Source: Phytopseudomonas argentinensis
GTDB lineage: Bacteria; Pseudomonadota; Gammaproteobacteria; Pseudomonadales; Pseudomonadaceae
Direction: 5' to 3'
Length of the DNA: 64,000 nt
Assembly: GCF_900113905.1 (NCBI RefSeq)
Contig: NZ_FORC01000002.1
Span: forward strand, 310,001-374,000
This document shows, one piece after another, positions 37,412 through 46,889 of the stretch; positions within the stretch are counted from its first letter, which is position 1; each line of letters opens with the position of its first letter. A program made the translations under genes and the position numbers. Under the pieces are notes generated by a model. That model was not told the DNA's origin. It did no database searches and was given only the letters and a program-made list of their open reading frames with translations.

Positions 37412-38542
37412 ATGACAGAGCGCTATTTCGACTACGCCGCCACCACGCCTATCGACGATGGCGTAATCCAGGACATGCTGGCCCATATGGGGCGCGAGAC
37501 CAACTTCGGCAATCCGGCGTCGGCCTCGCATTCGTTCGGCCAGCGCGCGCGCCGCGCGGTGGAAAAGGCGCGCCGGCAGGTCGCCGAACTGGTCGGTACC
37601 AGCGCCGACAACCTGGTGTGGACATCCGGTGCCACCGAATCCAACAACCTGGCGCTCAAGGGCGTGGCGGCCGCGGCGCAGGGGCGCCGGCATATCGTCA
37701 CCAGCAGCCTGGAACACAAGGCGGTGCTGGATACCGCCCGGCAGCTGGAGCTCGACGGCTTCGAGGTGACTTGGCTGCAGCCGGACGGCGAGGGCCTGAT
37801 CCAGCCCGAGGCCGTGGCGGCGGCGTTGCGTGACGACACCCTGCTGGTGTCACTGATGTGCGTCAACAACGAGCTGGGCACCCTCACCGATATCGCCGCG
37901 ATTGGCCCGCTGGTGCGGCAGCGCGGTGCGCTGTTTCATGTGGACGCCGCCCAGGCCACCGGCAAGGTGGTGATCGACCTGGCCAGCCTGGCGGTGGACC
38001 TGATGTCGTTCTCGGCGCACAAGACGTATGGCCCCAAAGGCATCGGCGCGCTCTACGTGGGTGAGCGCGCGCGTGGGCTGATCCAGGCGCAGATCCATGG
38101 TGGCGGCCATGAGCAGGGGCTGCGCTCCGGCACCCTGGCTACCCACCAGATCGTCGGCATGGGCAGTGCGTTCGCACGGGCGGGCGAGGTGATGGAAGAG
38201 GAAAACCGGCGTATCGCCGGGCTCGCCGAGCAGCTTCGCGAAGGCCTGTCGAGCCTGCCCTGCGTGCGTCTCAACGGTTGTGCCAGGCAGCGGGTACCGC
38301 ACACCCTCAACCTGTGCATCGACCACCCCTGGTTCAACGTCGAGAGCCTCAGCGGCAGCCTGGCGTTCTCCTCCACCTCGGCGTGCAATTCGGCCAGCAG
38401 CGCGCCTTCCCACGTGCTGCTGGCGCTGGGGCTGGACGCTACCCAGGCGTATCGCAGCATCCGCCTGAGCCTGGGGCGCTACACCACCCTCGAGGATGTC
38501 GAGGCGGCCATCGAGGCCATTCGCCAGTGCTTGCCGCAGTAG
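37412..38542 (+). CDS. Cysteine desulfurase-like class V aminotransferase
   Basis: A 376-residue PLP enzyme with the cysteine desulfurase layout: YFDYAATTP at the N-terminus, TSGATESNNLAL, SSLEHKAVL, the PLP-lysine 204 in SFSAHKTYGPKG and the catalytic Cys325 in the SSTSACNSAS loop. It moves sulfur from cysteine to an acceptor. It stands apart from any isc or suf genes, and the divergent Lrp regulator suggests control by an amino acid, perhaps in cysteine breakdown or thiolation of a specific product. Confidence 0.85.
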   Translation: MTERYFDYAATTPIDDGVIQDMLAHMGRETNFGNPASASHSFGQRARRAVEKARRQVAELVGTSADNLVWTSGATESNNLALKGVAAAAQGRRHIVTSSLEHKAVLDTARQLELDGFEVTWLQPDGEGLIQPEAVAAALRDDTLLVSLMCVNNELGTLTDIAAIGPLVRQRGALFHVDAAQATGKVVIDLASLAVDLMSFSAHKTYGPKGIGALYVGERARGLIQAQIHGGGHEQGLRSGTLATHQIVGMGSAFARAGEVMEEENRRIAGLAEQLREGLSSLPCVRLNGCARQRVPHTLNLCIDHPWFNVESLSGSLAFSSTSACNSASSAPSHVLLALGLDATQAYRSIRLSLGRYTTLEDVEAAIEAIRQCLPQ

Positions 38543-38787
38543 GCGGTTTACAGGCCAACCAGTAGCAGGTTGCGCGCTGCGTTTGAGCATGGCTTTGCTT
38601 CGTGGCGTCCGTTGCGTTGTCGGCGCAAGAGCGGCAGTTAACATGAGCGGCAATATTCACGAAACTTTTGCGGCCTGGCCCATTTGCGGTGGCGTAGCAG
38701 GGTGCGACGCATTGGCGCAGGTGAATCCAAGCGGGCTTATCGAGTAGCCTTGCGCTGGTGTTTTCGCAGCGGCAGTAGGAGTCGACA

Positions 38788-39444
38788 TTGAGTCACAAGG
38801 GTAAAGCGGTTCTGTGGGGCAGCGCGGGCTTGAGTCTGTTGCTGCTGGTTGTCGCGCTGCGGCTGTTCTTCGTCTGGGCGACCACCTTGCCGCTCGACGC
38901 GCCGGTGCGCCTCGACAAGGGTGAAACCGTCGAGTTGCCGGTCAAGGTGCGCACGCTCGAGTTCGACACCCTGGCCGTTGTGTTCTCCACGGGCGAGCTG
39001 CCGCTGTTCACGGTGCGCAAGCTGTCCGGCGGGCCGATCTGGGAGAACGAGCAATGGGTCGAGTACCCGCCGGCGCCCTTGACCCTGGCCTGGAAGCTGC
39101 TGTCTCCGGCCGGCGAACTAGTGTCCGCAGGGCAGGGTTCGCTGGGCGACGAGCTGACCAGCTATGGCAGCGACGAGATCACCCGCGCGGTGGCGCGCAT
39201 CCCCATGCAACCGGGTGATTACCGGCTGCAGGTGCAGGTGCTCGACCCCGATGCGCGCTTTGGCGAAGTCGCCACCCGGCTGGTTTTCGTGGCCCCCGGC
39301 AAGGGCCGAACCTGGGAGACCGGCGTGGCCTGGTGGGGATCGGTGCTCTCCGGCGTGCTGCTGATTCCGCTGGTGATCATCTGCGGCCTGCTGACCCTGC
39401 ATCACTTCATCCGCTGGCGCTACGGCGCGCCCTCGGCGGACTGA
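38788..39444 (+). CDS. Membrane protein with two helices and a periplasmic beta domain (hypothetical)
   Basis: A 218-residue protein starting with TTG at 38788. Membrane helices at about residues 10-32 and 185-208 bracket an extracytoplasmic beta-rich domain (VELPVKVRTLEFDTLAVVF, PGDYRLQVQVL). The C-terminal RWRYGAPSAD is cytoplasmic. I do not recognise a family. The 245-bp gap before it shows no gene. Confidence 0.68.
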   Translation: MSHKGKAVLWGSAGLSLLLLVVALRLFFVWATTLPLDAPVRLDKGETVELPVKVRTLEFDTLAVVFSTGELPLFTVRKLSGGPIWENEQWVEYPPAPLTLAWKLLSPAGELVSAGQGSLGDELTSYGSDEITRAVARIPMQPGDYRLQVQVLDPDARFGEVATRLVFVAPGKGRTWETGVAWWGSVLSGVLLIPLVIICGLLTLHHFIRWRYGAPSAD

Positions 39445-39467
39445 GCCATTGGCGGGCGTTGCCCGCC

Positions 39468-40433
39468 TCAGAACCTGTTGCGCACGTCGGTGGCCAGCAG
39501 CGCCTGCTCGAAGCGCTCCAGAAACACCGCCTCGGCATGGGTGCGTTTCTGGTCGCGGTTCCACAACAGGTAGACATTCACGTCGATCACCCCCTCCGCT
39601 GGCGGCAGGCGCCACACCTCGCCGGCCTGCACGTCCTTGGCGACGATATGCTCCGGCAGGCAGCCGATGCCGTAGCCGGCGGCGACCAGGCGGCGGATTT
39701 CGTCGAGACTGGGCGAGGACGCCACGATACGCCCAGTGAAGCCCTGCTGGTCGCGGAAGACGGTCAGCGGCGACAGGTTGCCGCCGATCTGGTCGCTGGT
39801 GAAACTCACGAAGTTCTCGCTTTTCAGATCCGCCAGCTTCAGGTCGTTGCGCCCGAACAGAGCGTGGCGCTTGCCGCAGAAGAACGCGTAGCGCTGCTGG
39901 AGCATCACCCGTTGCTCCAGGCGTGGCTGCGGCGTGCGGCACAGGCTCAGGCCAAAGGAGGCGGTCTTCTGCAGCAGCGCGCTGACCACGTCGGAGCTGC
40001 GCAGCACGTCGAACTCGAATTCGACCCGCGGGTAATCGACGTGAAAATTGGCCAGGAAGTCGTCGTAGAAGTGAGACTCGATGCGGCTGATCATCAGCAT
40101 GCGGATCTTGCCGGCGACGGTTTCCTCTGGCGCGTCGAGGGCCGGGCCGAGGCGCGACACGGTGCCGTACAGCTCGGCGGCGATCTGCAGCACTTCCTCA
40201 CCTGCCTTGGACAGGGTGATGCGCGGCCCGCTGCGAATCACCAGGGCGCTTTCCAGCTGCTCTTCCAGGCGCTTGAGCGCCTGGCTCACGGCCGGCTGGC
40301 TCAGGTGCAGGCGCGCGGCGGCGCGGCTGATGCTGCCTTCCTGGCCGATAACCAGAAAGGTGCGCAGCAGGTTCCAGTCCAGCCGGTCATTGAGAAAACG
40401 GCGCGCCTCGGCGTCGCGGTGGCCAGTGCTCAT
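39468..40433 (-). CDS. LysR-family regulator of the MHS/aldolase cluster
   Basis: A 321-residue LysR protein with HTH FLVIGQEGSISRAAARLHLSQPAVSQALKRL split over about residues 20-55 and an effector domain ending in DVRNRF. The ATG at 40433 (MSTGHRDAEARRF) was chosen over a TTG three codons earlier. It is divergent from the MHS transporter gene, with a short inverted repeat between them, so control of the transporter-aldolase-dehydrogenase-amidohydrolase operon is likely. Confidence 0.87.
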   Translation of the reverse strand: MSTGHRDAEARRFLNDRLDWNLLRTFLVIGQEGSISRAAARLHLSQPAVSQALKRLEEQLESALVIRSGPRITLSKAGEEVLQIAAELYGTVSRLGPALDAPEETVAGKIRMLMISRIESHFYDDFLANFHVDYPRVEFEFDVLRSSDVVSALLQKTASFGLSLCRTPQPRLEQRVMLQQRYAFFCGKRHALFGRNDLKLADLKSENFVSFTSDQIGGNLSPLTVFRDQQGFTGRIVASSPSLDEIRRLVAAGYGIGCLPEHIVAKDVQAGEVWRLPPAEGVIDVNVYLLWNRDQKRTHAEAVFLERFEQALLATDVRNRF

Positions 40434-40457
40434 GCTGTTCAAGTATCCATTTTTCTT

Positions 40458-40469
40458 ATACTTGAGTAT
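40458..40469. promoter_or_regulatory. Candidate LysR site
   Basis: ATACT-TG-AGTAT, a 5-bp inverted repeat in AT-rich sequence 25 bases upstream of the LysR start and about 130 bases before the divergent transporter gene. Confidence 0.45.
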
Positions 40470-40597
40470 TGAAATTAGAAGCTTTGCTTAGCATAGGGTC
40501 GGGGGCATGATCTGGCAATGCACCGCCAGAGTGCGATTGATCCCTACCGGGGATATGCCTTTTCTCCTGCCTATAAAAACGAATCCGGGAGCCTGCG

Positions 40598-41908
40598 ATG
40601 ACCACCCCTACCTCCACGCCGCGCCGTGCTGCGGCGGCTGCCTTTATCGGCACCACCATCGAGTTCTACGACTTCTACATCTACGCCTTCGCCGCCGCGC
40701 TGGTGCTCGGGCAGCTGTTCTTCCCCAGCGACAACGCGGTGCTGAGCACCATGGCGGCGTTCGCCACCTTCGCCGTCGGCTTTATCGCTCGGCCGTTCGC
40801 CGGCGTGGTGTTCGGCCACCTGGGCGACCGCCTGGGGCGCAAGAAGATGCTGCTGTTCACCATGGTGCTGATGGGCGGGGCCACCACCTGCATCGGCCTG
40901 CTGCCGACCTATGCCCAGGCCGGCATCTGGGGGCCGGTCGGCCTGGTGGCGCTGCGTTTCCTGCAGGGCATCTCGGTGGGCGGCGAGTGGGGCGGCGCGG
41001 TGCTGATGGCCAGTGAACACGCACCCAAGGGCCGCAAGGTGTTCTTTGCTTCCTTCGCCCAGCTGGGCAGCCCGGCGGGCCTGCTGCTGGCACTGATCGC
41101 CTTTCGCGCCATCAGCGAGATGGACCAGGAGGCGTTGATGAGCTGGGGCTGGCGCGTGCCGTTCCTGCTCAGCGGCGTGCTGATGCTGGTGGGCCTGGCG
41201 ATTCGCTTCGGCGTGCCGGAGTCGCCGGAGTTCGCCAAGATCAAGGAGCAGAAGCAGACCTCCAGGAGCCCGGTCAAGGACGTGCTGCGCCACAACTGGC
41301 GGCAGATCCTGTTCGCCGCGGCGGCGGTGACCATCGGCTCGGGCGGCTTCTTTTTCACCAACACCTTCATGATCACCTACGTGACGCAATACCAGGGCAT
41401 CTCCAAGTCGACCATTCTCGACTGCCTGTTCCTGGTCACCATCCTGCAGTTCCTCTCCCAGCCGTGTTCGGCGCTGCTGGCCGAGCGCTTCGGTGAGGGG
41501 CGCTTCCTGAAGTGGGTGGCGGCGCTGTGCATGCTGGTGCCGTACCCGATGTTCCTGCTCGTGCAGACCGGCAACCTGGTCTACATGACCGCCGGCATCG
41601 CCCTGGCGGTGTTGCTGCTGGCAGCCCTGTATTCGGCGATCGCCGGCTATATGGCCGAGGCCTTTTCGGCCCAGGTGCGTTACTCGGGCATTTCCATCGC
41701 CTATCAGCTGGGCAGTGGCCTGACCGGCGGCCTCACGCCGCTGATCGGCACCTACCTGGCCGGGCAGTTCGCCGGTCAATGGCTGCCGCTGGCGCTGTTC
41801 TTCAGCGTGCTCGCGTTCATGTCGCTGGTCGGCGTGATCGGCCTGGCCCACCTGCGGTCCCAGCGCCACACCCTCAGCCCGTCCAACCCGGAGGTCGTGA
41901 CCCCATGA
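40598..41908 (+). CDS. MHS-family metabolite:H+ symporter
   Basis: A 436-residue major facilitator with 12 predicted helices. FIGTTIEFYDFYIYAFAAALV at the N-terminus, the loop 2-3 motif GHLGDRLGRKKML and ALRFLQGISVGGEWGGAV are typical of the metabolite:H+ symporter family (ShiA, KgtP, ProP, CitA relatives). These take up organic acids. It is the first gene of a tightly packed operon; its stop overlaps the start of the aldolase gene by four bases. Confidence 0.88.
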   Translation: MTTPTSTPRRAAAAAFIGTTIEFYDFYIYAFAAALVLGQLFFPSDNAVLSTMAAFATFAVGFIARPFAGVVFGHLGDRLGRKKMLLFTMVLMGGATTCIGLLPTYAQAGIWGPVGLVALRFLQGISVGGEWGGAVLMASEHAPKGRKVFFASFAQLGSPAGLLLALIAFRAISEMDQEALMSWGWRVPFLLSGVLMLVGLAIRFGVPESPEFAKIKEQKQTSRSPVKDVLRHNWRQILFAAAAVTIGSGGFFFTNTFMITYVTQYQGISKSTILDCLFLVTILQFLSQPCSALLAERFGEGRFLKWVAALCMLVPYPMFLLVQTGNLVYMTAGIALAVLLLAALYSAIAGYMAEAFSAQVRYSGISIAYQLGSGLTGGLTPLIGTYLAGQFAGQWLPLALFFSVLAFMSLVGVIGLAHLRSQRHTLSPSNPEVVTP

Positions 41909-42660
41909 GCAAACCCGAGATCATCAGCGACGCCGAATGGCAGGCGCGCTGCGACCTGGCCGCCCTGTACAGGCTGATCGCCTATTACCGCATGACCGAC
42001 CTGATCGACACCCATATCACGTTGCGGGTGCCGGGCCCCGAGCATCATTTTCTGATCAACCGCTACGGCGTGGCGTTCGAGAGGATGCGTGCCAGCGACC
42101 TGGTGCTGATCGACCTGCACGGCAATGTGGTGGATCGCCTGAGCGGCGAGCGACGGGTCAACGCTGCCGGTTTCGTCATCCATTCGGCGATCCACGAGGC
42201 CCGCCCGGACATGTGCTGCATCGTGCACACCCATACTGCCGCCGGCATGGCCGTGGCGGCCCAGCGTGACGGCCTGCTGCCACTGACCCAGCATGCGCTG
42301 AAGTTTTACGGCAACCTGGCGTATCACACCTACGAAGGCATCGCCCTGTCGCTCGAAGAGCGCGTGCGCCTGGTGGCGGACCTGGGCAGCCACAGGGCGA
42401 TGATTCTGCGCAACCACGGCCTGCTGGCAGGCGGGCAGAGCGTGGCCCATGCCTTTCACGAGATATATTTCCTGGAGCGCGCCTGCCAGGCGCAGATTCA
42501 GGCGATGTCGGCAGGCGTGGCGCTGAATATCCCCAGTGAGGAAGTCTGTCGGCATACCGCCGCTCAGTTCGCCCGCGATGGCATCGACGGCATCATCGAC
42601 CTGGCCTGGCAGGCCGCCCTGAGCCTGATCGAGGAGCAGCGCGATGACTGGTGCCGCTGA
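41905..42660 (+). CDS. Class II aldolase/adducin-family protein
   Basis: A 251-residue protein of the class II aldolase/adducin family: DTHITLRVPG, HSAIHEARPDMCCIVHTHTAAGMA with the zinc-binding His pair HTH, and a later ILRNHGLL with the third His. Such enzymes split phosphorylated or free hydroxy-aldehydes or decarboxylate hydroxy acids. It overlaps the genes on both sides (4 and 17 bases), so it is translationally coupled to the transporter and to the D-hydroxyacid dehydrogenase. Confidence 0.86.
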   Translation: MSKPEIISDAEWQARCDLAALYRLIAYYRMTDLIDTHITLRVPGPEHHFLINRYGVAFERMRASDLVLIDLHGNVVDRLSGERRVNAAGFVIHSAIHEARPDMCCIVHTHTAAGMAVAAQRDGLLPLTQHALKFYGNLAYHTYEGIALSLEERVRLVADLGSHRAMILRNHGLLAGGQSVAHAFHEIYFLERACQAQIQAMSAGVALNIPSEEVCRHTAAQFARDGIDGIIDLAWQAALSLIEEQRDDWCR

Positions 42661-43597
42661 ACCCATGCCCAGCGTCGTGTTGCTATGCCGCGAGCAGCCG
42701 CTCGAGGACTGGCTCGCCGGTGTGTTCGCCTGCCATGCGCCCGAGCTCAAGGTGCTGCGCCCGCATGACCCTGGCGCCGAGCGGGCCGAGGTGGCGGTCT
42801 GCTGGTACCCCGCCGAGGGTAGCCTGGGTCGCTTGCCGGGGTTGCGGCTGATCCACTCGATCGGCTCGGGCGTGGACCACCTCGAGCATGATCGCTCCCG
42901 GCCTGCCGGGCTTCCCGTGTGTCGGGTGGTCGATCCCGATCACTCGCTGGGCATGGCCGAATACGTGCACTGGGGCGTGCTGCATTTTCACCGCGGTTTC
43001 GACCAGGTTCTCAATGGCCGTGCTGGCCAGCAATGGCAGCGGCCGGTGCAGCGCGCTGCGCGGGATTATCGGGTCGGCGTGATGGGCCTGGGCGCCATCG
43101 GCACGCCGGTGGCCGCGCGGCTGGCCCAGGCCGGCTATGGAGTGCGCGGTTGGGCGCGCACAGCGCGCGAGCTGGACGGCATCGCCACTTTTGCCGGTGA
43201 TGGGGCATTGCCCGGCTTTCTCGACGGCCTGGACCTGCTGGTCAACCTGCTACCACTGACCGCCACCACACGCGGCCTGCTCAACCGCGAACTGTTCGGG
43301 CATATGGCCCAGGGCGCGGCGCTGATCAACTGCGGCCGCGGTGAGCACCTGGTCGAGGCCGATCTGCTCGACGCGCTGGCCAGCGGTCAGCTGCGTGGCG
43401 CGTTGCTGGATGTATTCGCCAGCGAGCCATTGCACCGCGACTCGCCGCTCTGGCAGGCGCCCGGCGTGTGGATCACCCCGCACATGGCGTCTGCGGCATC
43501 CGACGCCTGTATCGCCCGGCAGATCGCCGACAACCTGCAGCGCCTGCGGGCCGGCCTGCCGCTGAACCATCAAGTCGATCCCGAACTGGGTTACTGA
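42644..43597 (+). CDS. D-isomer-specific 2-hydroxyacid dehydrogenase (GhrA-like)
   Basis: A 317-residue NAD(P)-dependent dehydrogenase. The Rossmann loop is GLGAIGTPVAARL; the catalytic set is Arg in NCGRGEHL, Glu in FASEPLH and His in ITPHMAS. The length and sequence suit glyoxylate/hydroxypyruvate reductase A. The start at 42644 lies inside the aldolase gene and has GAGGAG eight bases upstream. It would reduce a 2-oxoacid made or consumed by the adjacent aldolase. Confidence 0.86.
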   Translation: MTGAAEPMPSVVLLCREQPLEDWLAGVFACHAPELKVLRPHDPGAERAEVAVCWYPAEGSLGRLPGLRLIHSIGSGVDHLEHDRSRPAGLPVCRVVDPDHSLGMAEYVHWGVLHFHRGFDQVLNGRAGQQWQRPVQRAARDYRVGVMGLGAIGTPVAARLAQAGYGVRGWARTARELDGIATFAGDGALPGFLDGLDLLVNLLPLTATTRGLLNRELFGHMAQGAALINCGRGEHLVEADLLDALASGQLRGALLDVFASEPLHRDSPLWQAPGVWITPHMASAASDACIARQIADNLQRLRAGLPLNHQVDPELGY

Positions 43598-43644
43598 ATC
43601 GCCGACGGGCGCGCGCCCGTCGGCCACGACTACGGATAATCGCC

Positions 43645-44661
43645 ATGAAAACCTTTTTCCATCCTCAGCAACGCCTGCATCACCCGCGCAGCTACCTGTC
43701 CCGTGGGCAGATGCGCGAGCCCCAGGAAATCCCTGCACGCATCGACCCGCTGCTGACCATGGCCCGCCAGCTCGGTTTCACGGTCAGCGAACCGGCGGAC
43801 CACGGCCTCGCGCCGCTGCGCGCGGTGCACAGCGACGCCTATCTGGATTACCTGCAGAGTGCCTACGCCCAGTGGCACGAGGTCGACGAGGACTGGGGCG
43901 ACGAGGTGATGTCGAACATCTTCATCCGCGAGAACAACCCGCTGCGCGGCATTCTCGGCAAGACCGCGCGTTACCTGGCCGACGGCAGTTGCCCGATCGG
44001 CGAGCACACCTGGACGGCCGCCTACTGGTCGGCCCAGGCCGCCGTTGCCGCCGCCCTGGCGGTACGCGATGGCGAGCCCCAGGCCTATGCGCTGTGCCGC
44101 CCGCCGGGCCACCACGCGCGGGCCGAGGCGGCTGGCGGCTTCTGCTTTCTGAACAATGCGGCCATTGCTGCCCAGGTGCTGCGCGCCAGCTTCCAGCGGG
44201 TCACCATCCTCGACACCGACATGCACCATGGCCAGGGCATCCAGGAGATCTTCTACGAGCGCGACGACGTGCAGTACGTTTCCATCCACGGCGACCCCAC
44301 CAACTTCTACCCGGTGGTGGCCGGCTTCGATGACGAGCGCGGCGCGGGTGCCGGCCTGGGCTACAACCTCAATCTGCCGATGCCCCATGGCGCCAGCGAG
44401 GCGGATTTTTTCGCTTACCTGAGCCAGGCCGAGCAGGCGATCATCGACTTCGCGCCGCAGGTGCTGGTGCTGTCGCTGGGTTTCGATATCTACGAGAACG
44501 ACCCGCAGGCCAAGGTCGCGGTCAGCCACGCTGGTTTCGAGCAACTGGGCCGGCGTATCCGCGCTCTGGGCCTGCCCTGCGTGGTGGTGCAGGAGGGCGG
44601 TTACGATATCGCCACGTTGGACGAGAATGCCGCGCGGTTCTTCAAGGGGCTGCTTGGTTGA
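43645..44661 (+). CDS. Histone deacetylase-family amidohydrolase (acetylpolyamine amidohydrolase-like)
   Basis: A 338-residue zinc hydrolase of the class II HDAC-like family. The HH dyad is in RPPGHHAR, the zinc ligands are Asp and His in DTDMHHGQG and an Asp in LGFDIYENDPQ, and QEGGYD supplies the transition-state-stabilising region. Bacterial relatives deacetylate acetylpolyamines or other N-acyl compounds. It is 47 bp after the dehydrogenase on the same strand and probably ends the operon, suggesting that the imported compound is N-acylated. Confidence 0.87.
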   Translation: MKTFFHPQQRLHHPRSYLSRGQMREPQEIPARIDPLLTMARQLGFTVSEPADHGLAPLRAVHSDAYLDYLQSAYAQWHEVDEDWGDEVMSNIFIRENNPLRGILGKTARYLADGSCPIGEHTWTAAYWSAQAAVAAALAVRDGEPQAYALCRPPGHHARAEAAGGFCFLNNAAIAAQVLRASFQRVTILDTDMHHGQGIQEIFYERDDVQYVSIHGDPTNFYPVVAGFDDERGAGAGLGYNLNLPMPHGASEADFFAYLSQAEQAIIDFAPQVLVLSLGFDIYENDPQAKVAVSHAGFEQLGRRIRALGLPCVVVQEGGYDIATLDENAARFFKGLLG

Positions 44662-44667
44662 TCCGCC

Positions 44668-44706
44668 TGCAAGGCGTCAGCCGCGTGTTCGCGCAGACGC
44701 CTTGCA
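44668..44706 (+). terminator. Hairpin after the amidohydrolase gene
   Basis: A perfect 11-bp stem (TGCAAGGCGTC / GACGCCTTGCA) with a 17-base loop, seven bases past the stop codon. No T tract follows, so it may instead protect the mRNA 3' end. The remaining bases to 44950 show no gene. Confidence 0.5.
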
Positions 44707-44950
44707 AGGAGCGTTATTCTCACGCGCCGATGATGCAGCGTTACTGGTGGGGGGTTTCGTGGCGCTCCCTCGATCGGCAGAAGCCGAGCAACGGCGGATT
44801 TTGCAGGATATTTCCGACCGGAAATGGAGGTGAACTAACGTTCTCGTCGCGCAATCTTCCCCTATGCGCAGTCAGCGCGAGCCTGACCGACCGGTGCCTT
44901 CGCCGACGGTCAGCACCGCAATCGCTGAACGATAACGTTAAGGAGCCACC

Positions 44951-45379
44951 GTGACCGTTACCACTCACCCCGACTACCGATACAGGCCAGGGCCGCTGCA
45001 CGCGATGCTGCTGGCCGGCACCGTTCCGCTGTTTCTCGGCGCGCTGCTCAGCGATATCGCCTACTACAACAGCTTCCAGATCCAGTGGGCCAACTTCGCG
45101 GCCTGGTTGATCGCTGGCGGGCTGCTGTTCGCCGGTCTGGCGCTGTTGTTCGCCCTGGCCAACCTGGTCGGTGCCGAGCGCAAGGCCGGTCGCCCGTTGC
45201 TGTATTTCCTGTTGCTGCTGGTCACCTGGGTACTCGGCTTGATCAACGCCTTCGAGCACGCCAAGGACGCCTGGGCAGTAATGCCCACCGGCCTGGTGCT
45301 GTCGGCCATCGTCGCCGTGCTGGCGGTGATCACGGCCTGGCTGGGCCTTAGCAACCTGCGTACGGGAGGTGAGCGATGA
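44951..45379 (+). CDS. DUF2231-family membrane protein
   Basis: A 142-residue protein with four predicted helices. RPGPLHAMLLAGTVPLFLGALLSDIAYY at the N-terminus matches the DUF2231 family. The GTG start at 44951 has AAGGAGCC eight bases upstream. It overlaps the PQQ-type dehydrogenase by four bases, a pairing I have seen in Pseudomonas; it may be the membrane partner that receives electrons or anchors the enzyme. Confidence 0.82.
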   Translation: MTVTTHPDYRYRPGPLHAMLLAGTVPLFLGALLSDIAYYNSFQIQWANFAAWLIAGGLLFAGLALLFALANLVGAERKAGRPLLYFLLLLVTWVLGLINAFEHAKDAWAVMPTGLVLSAIVAVLAVITAWLGLSNLRTGGER

Positions 45380-46668
45380 GAACTGCAGGCGCACTGACCA
45401 CCCTGAGCATGGCGCTGCTGCTCGGCGCCTGTGGCGGCGAAGCGGACTCCACCATCGAGCGCGGTCCCGATCCCAAGCTGCCGGAACCGCAACGCGGCCT
45501 GTTGCCGAGCATGAAGATCGCCGAACCGGCCGAGTGGGGCGATAAAAAGCCCGCGGTGCCGGACGGTTTCAGCATCACCGCGATCGCCACCGACCTGAAG
45601 ATTCCGCGCCAGACCCTGGTGCTGCCCAATGGCGACATCCTGGTGGCCGAAGGGCGTGGCGGCAACGCCGCCAAGCTCAAGCCCAAGGACGTGATCGCCA
45701 GCTACATCAAGGCCCAGGGCAATACCAAGGTCAAAGGCGGTAACCGCCTGACTTTGCTGCGCGACGCCGACGGTGACGGCACTTACGAAACCCAGACGGT
45801 GTTCGCCGAGAACCTCAACGCGCCCTATGGCCTGGCCTTCCACGAGGGCAACCTGTACGTGGCCAATCAGGACGCCGTGGTGCGCTTCGACTACCAGGAC
45901 GGCCAGACCCAGGCCAGCGGCGCGCCGACCAAGGTCACCGACCTGCCGAAAGAGATCAACCACCACTGGACCAAGGCGATGACCATCAGCCCCGATGGCC
46001 GTTACCTGTACGTCGGCATCGGCTCGAACAGCAACATCGGCGAGCGCGGCATGGAGGTCGAAGCCGACCGCGCGCTGGTCTGGCAGATCGACGCCGCGAG
46101 CGGCATGCACAAGCCCTATGCGACCGGCCTGCGCAACCCGACTGCACTGACCATCCAGCCGGAAACCGGCCAGCTGTGGGCCGTGGTCAACGAGCGTGAC
46201 GAGCTGGGCCCGGATCTGGTGCCCGACTACCTGACCTCGGTGCAGGAGGGCAAGTTCTATGGCTGGCCGTATGCCTACTGGGGCCCGAATGCCGACACCC
46301 GCGTGCAGCCGCACAAGCCGGAAATGGTCGACATCACCATCAAGCCGGACTACGCCTTGGGGTCCCACGTGGCGGCACTGGGCGTGGACTTCTCCATCCC
46401 GGAGATGGGCGAGCAGTTCGCCAACGGCGTATTCGTCGGCGAGCACGGCAGCTGGAACCGCGACAACCCGGTGGGCTACAAGGTGATCTTCGTGCCCTTC
46501 GCCGATGGCCGCCCAGCCGGTGAGCCCATCGACTTCGCCACCGGTTTCCGTGGCGAGGATGGCAAGACCCGCGGCCGCCCGGTGGGCGTGACGGTCGACC
46601 CGAAAGGGGCGCTGATCATCGCCGATGACCTGTCCAACACCATCTGGCGGGTGACGCGCGACCAGTGA
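45376..46668 (+). CDS. PQQ-dependent sugar dehydrogenase-like lipoprotein (sorbosone dehydrogenase family)
   Basis: A 430-residue beta-propeller protein with a lipoprotein signal (LLLGAC, lipidated Cys about residue 19). The propeller starts FSITAIATDLKIPRQTLVLPNGDILVAEG and contains YGLAFHEGNLYVAN, YLYVGIGSNSN and a C-terminal GVTVDPKGALIIADDLSNTIWRV, typical of soluble glucose/sorbosone dehydrogenases that use PQQ and calcium. It should act in the periplasm, anchored to a membrane. It is coupled to the DUF2231 gene and followed by a long hairpin. Confidence 0.85.
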   Translation: MRTAGALTTLSMALLLGACGGEADSTIERGPDPKLPEPQRGLLPSMKIAEPAEWGDKKPAVPDGFSITAIATDLKIPRQTLVLPNGDILVAEGRGGNAAKLKPKDVIASYIKAQGNTKVKGGNRLTLLRDADGDGTYETQTVFAENLNAPYGLAFHEGNLYVANQDAVVRFDYQDGQTQASGAPTKVTDLPKEINHHWTKAMTISPDGRYLYVGIGSNSNIGERGMEVEADRALVWQIDAASGMHKPYATGLRNPTALTIQPETGQLWAVVNERDELGPDLVPDYLTSVQEGKFYGWPYAYWGPNADTRVQPHKPEMVDITIKPDYALGSHVAALGVDFSIPEMGEQFANGVFVGEHGSWNRDNPVGYKVIFVPFADGRPAGEPIDFATGFRGEDGKTRGRPVGVTVDPKGALIIADDLSNTIWRVTRDQ

Positions 46669-46674
46669 TCCAGA

Positions 46675-46704
46675 CGTCTCGGGGCGGGCAGCCGCCCCGA
46701 GACG
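46675..46704 (+). terminator. Long GC-rich hairpin
   Basis: CGTCTCGGGGCGG at 46675-46687 pairs perfectly with CCGCCCCGAGACG at 46692-46704 around a GCAG loop, seven bases after the dehydrogenase stop. No T run follows. Confidence 0.7.
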
Positions 46705-46889
46705 CTGCGGTTATCGGGCGCTGATCATCCAGGCCGGCGCCCGGTAACTGCTCTATCGTCGCAAGCTCCGTACTGATGCAATGTCAGTGCTTTTGTCGTC
46801 ATGCACTCCCCTCGATCGAAGAGCGAACAGAGTGCCTTTGGCTGCCCGAAAATCAGCGAAACGTACAACCGTCGGGCGCGCGAAAGCGC

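Noticed and set aside
44658..44954. Small plus-strand frame after the amidohydrolase
   Set aside because: It overlaps a hairpin, shows no motif and has no convincing ribosome-binding site.
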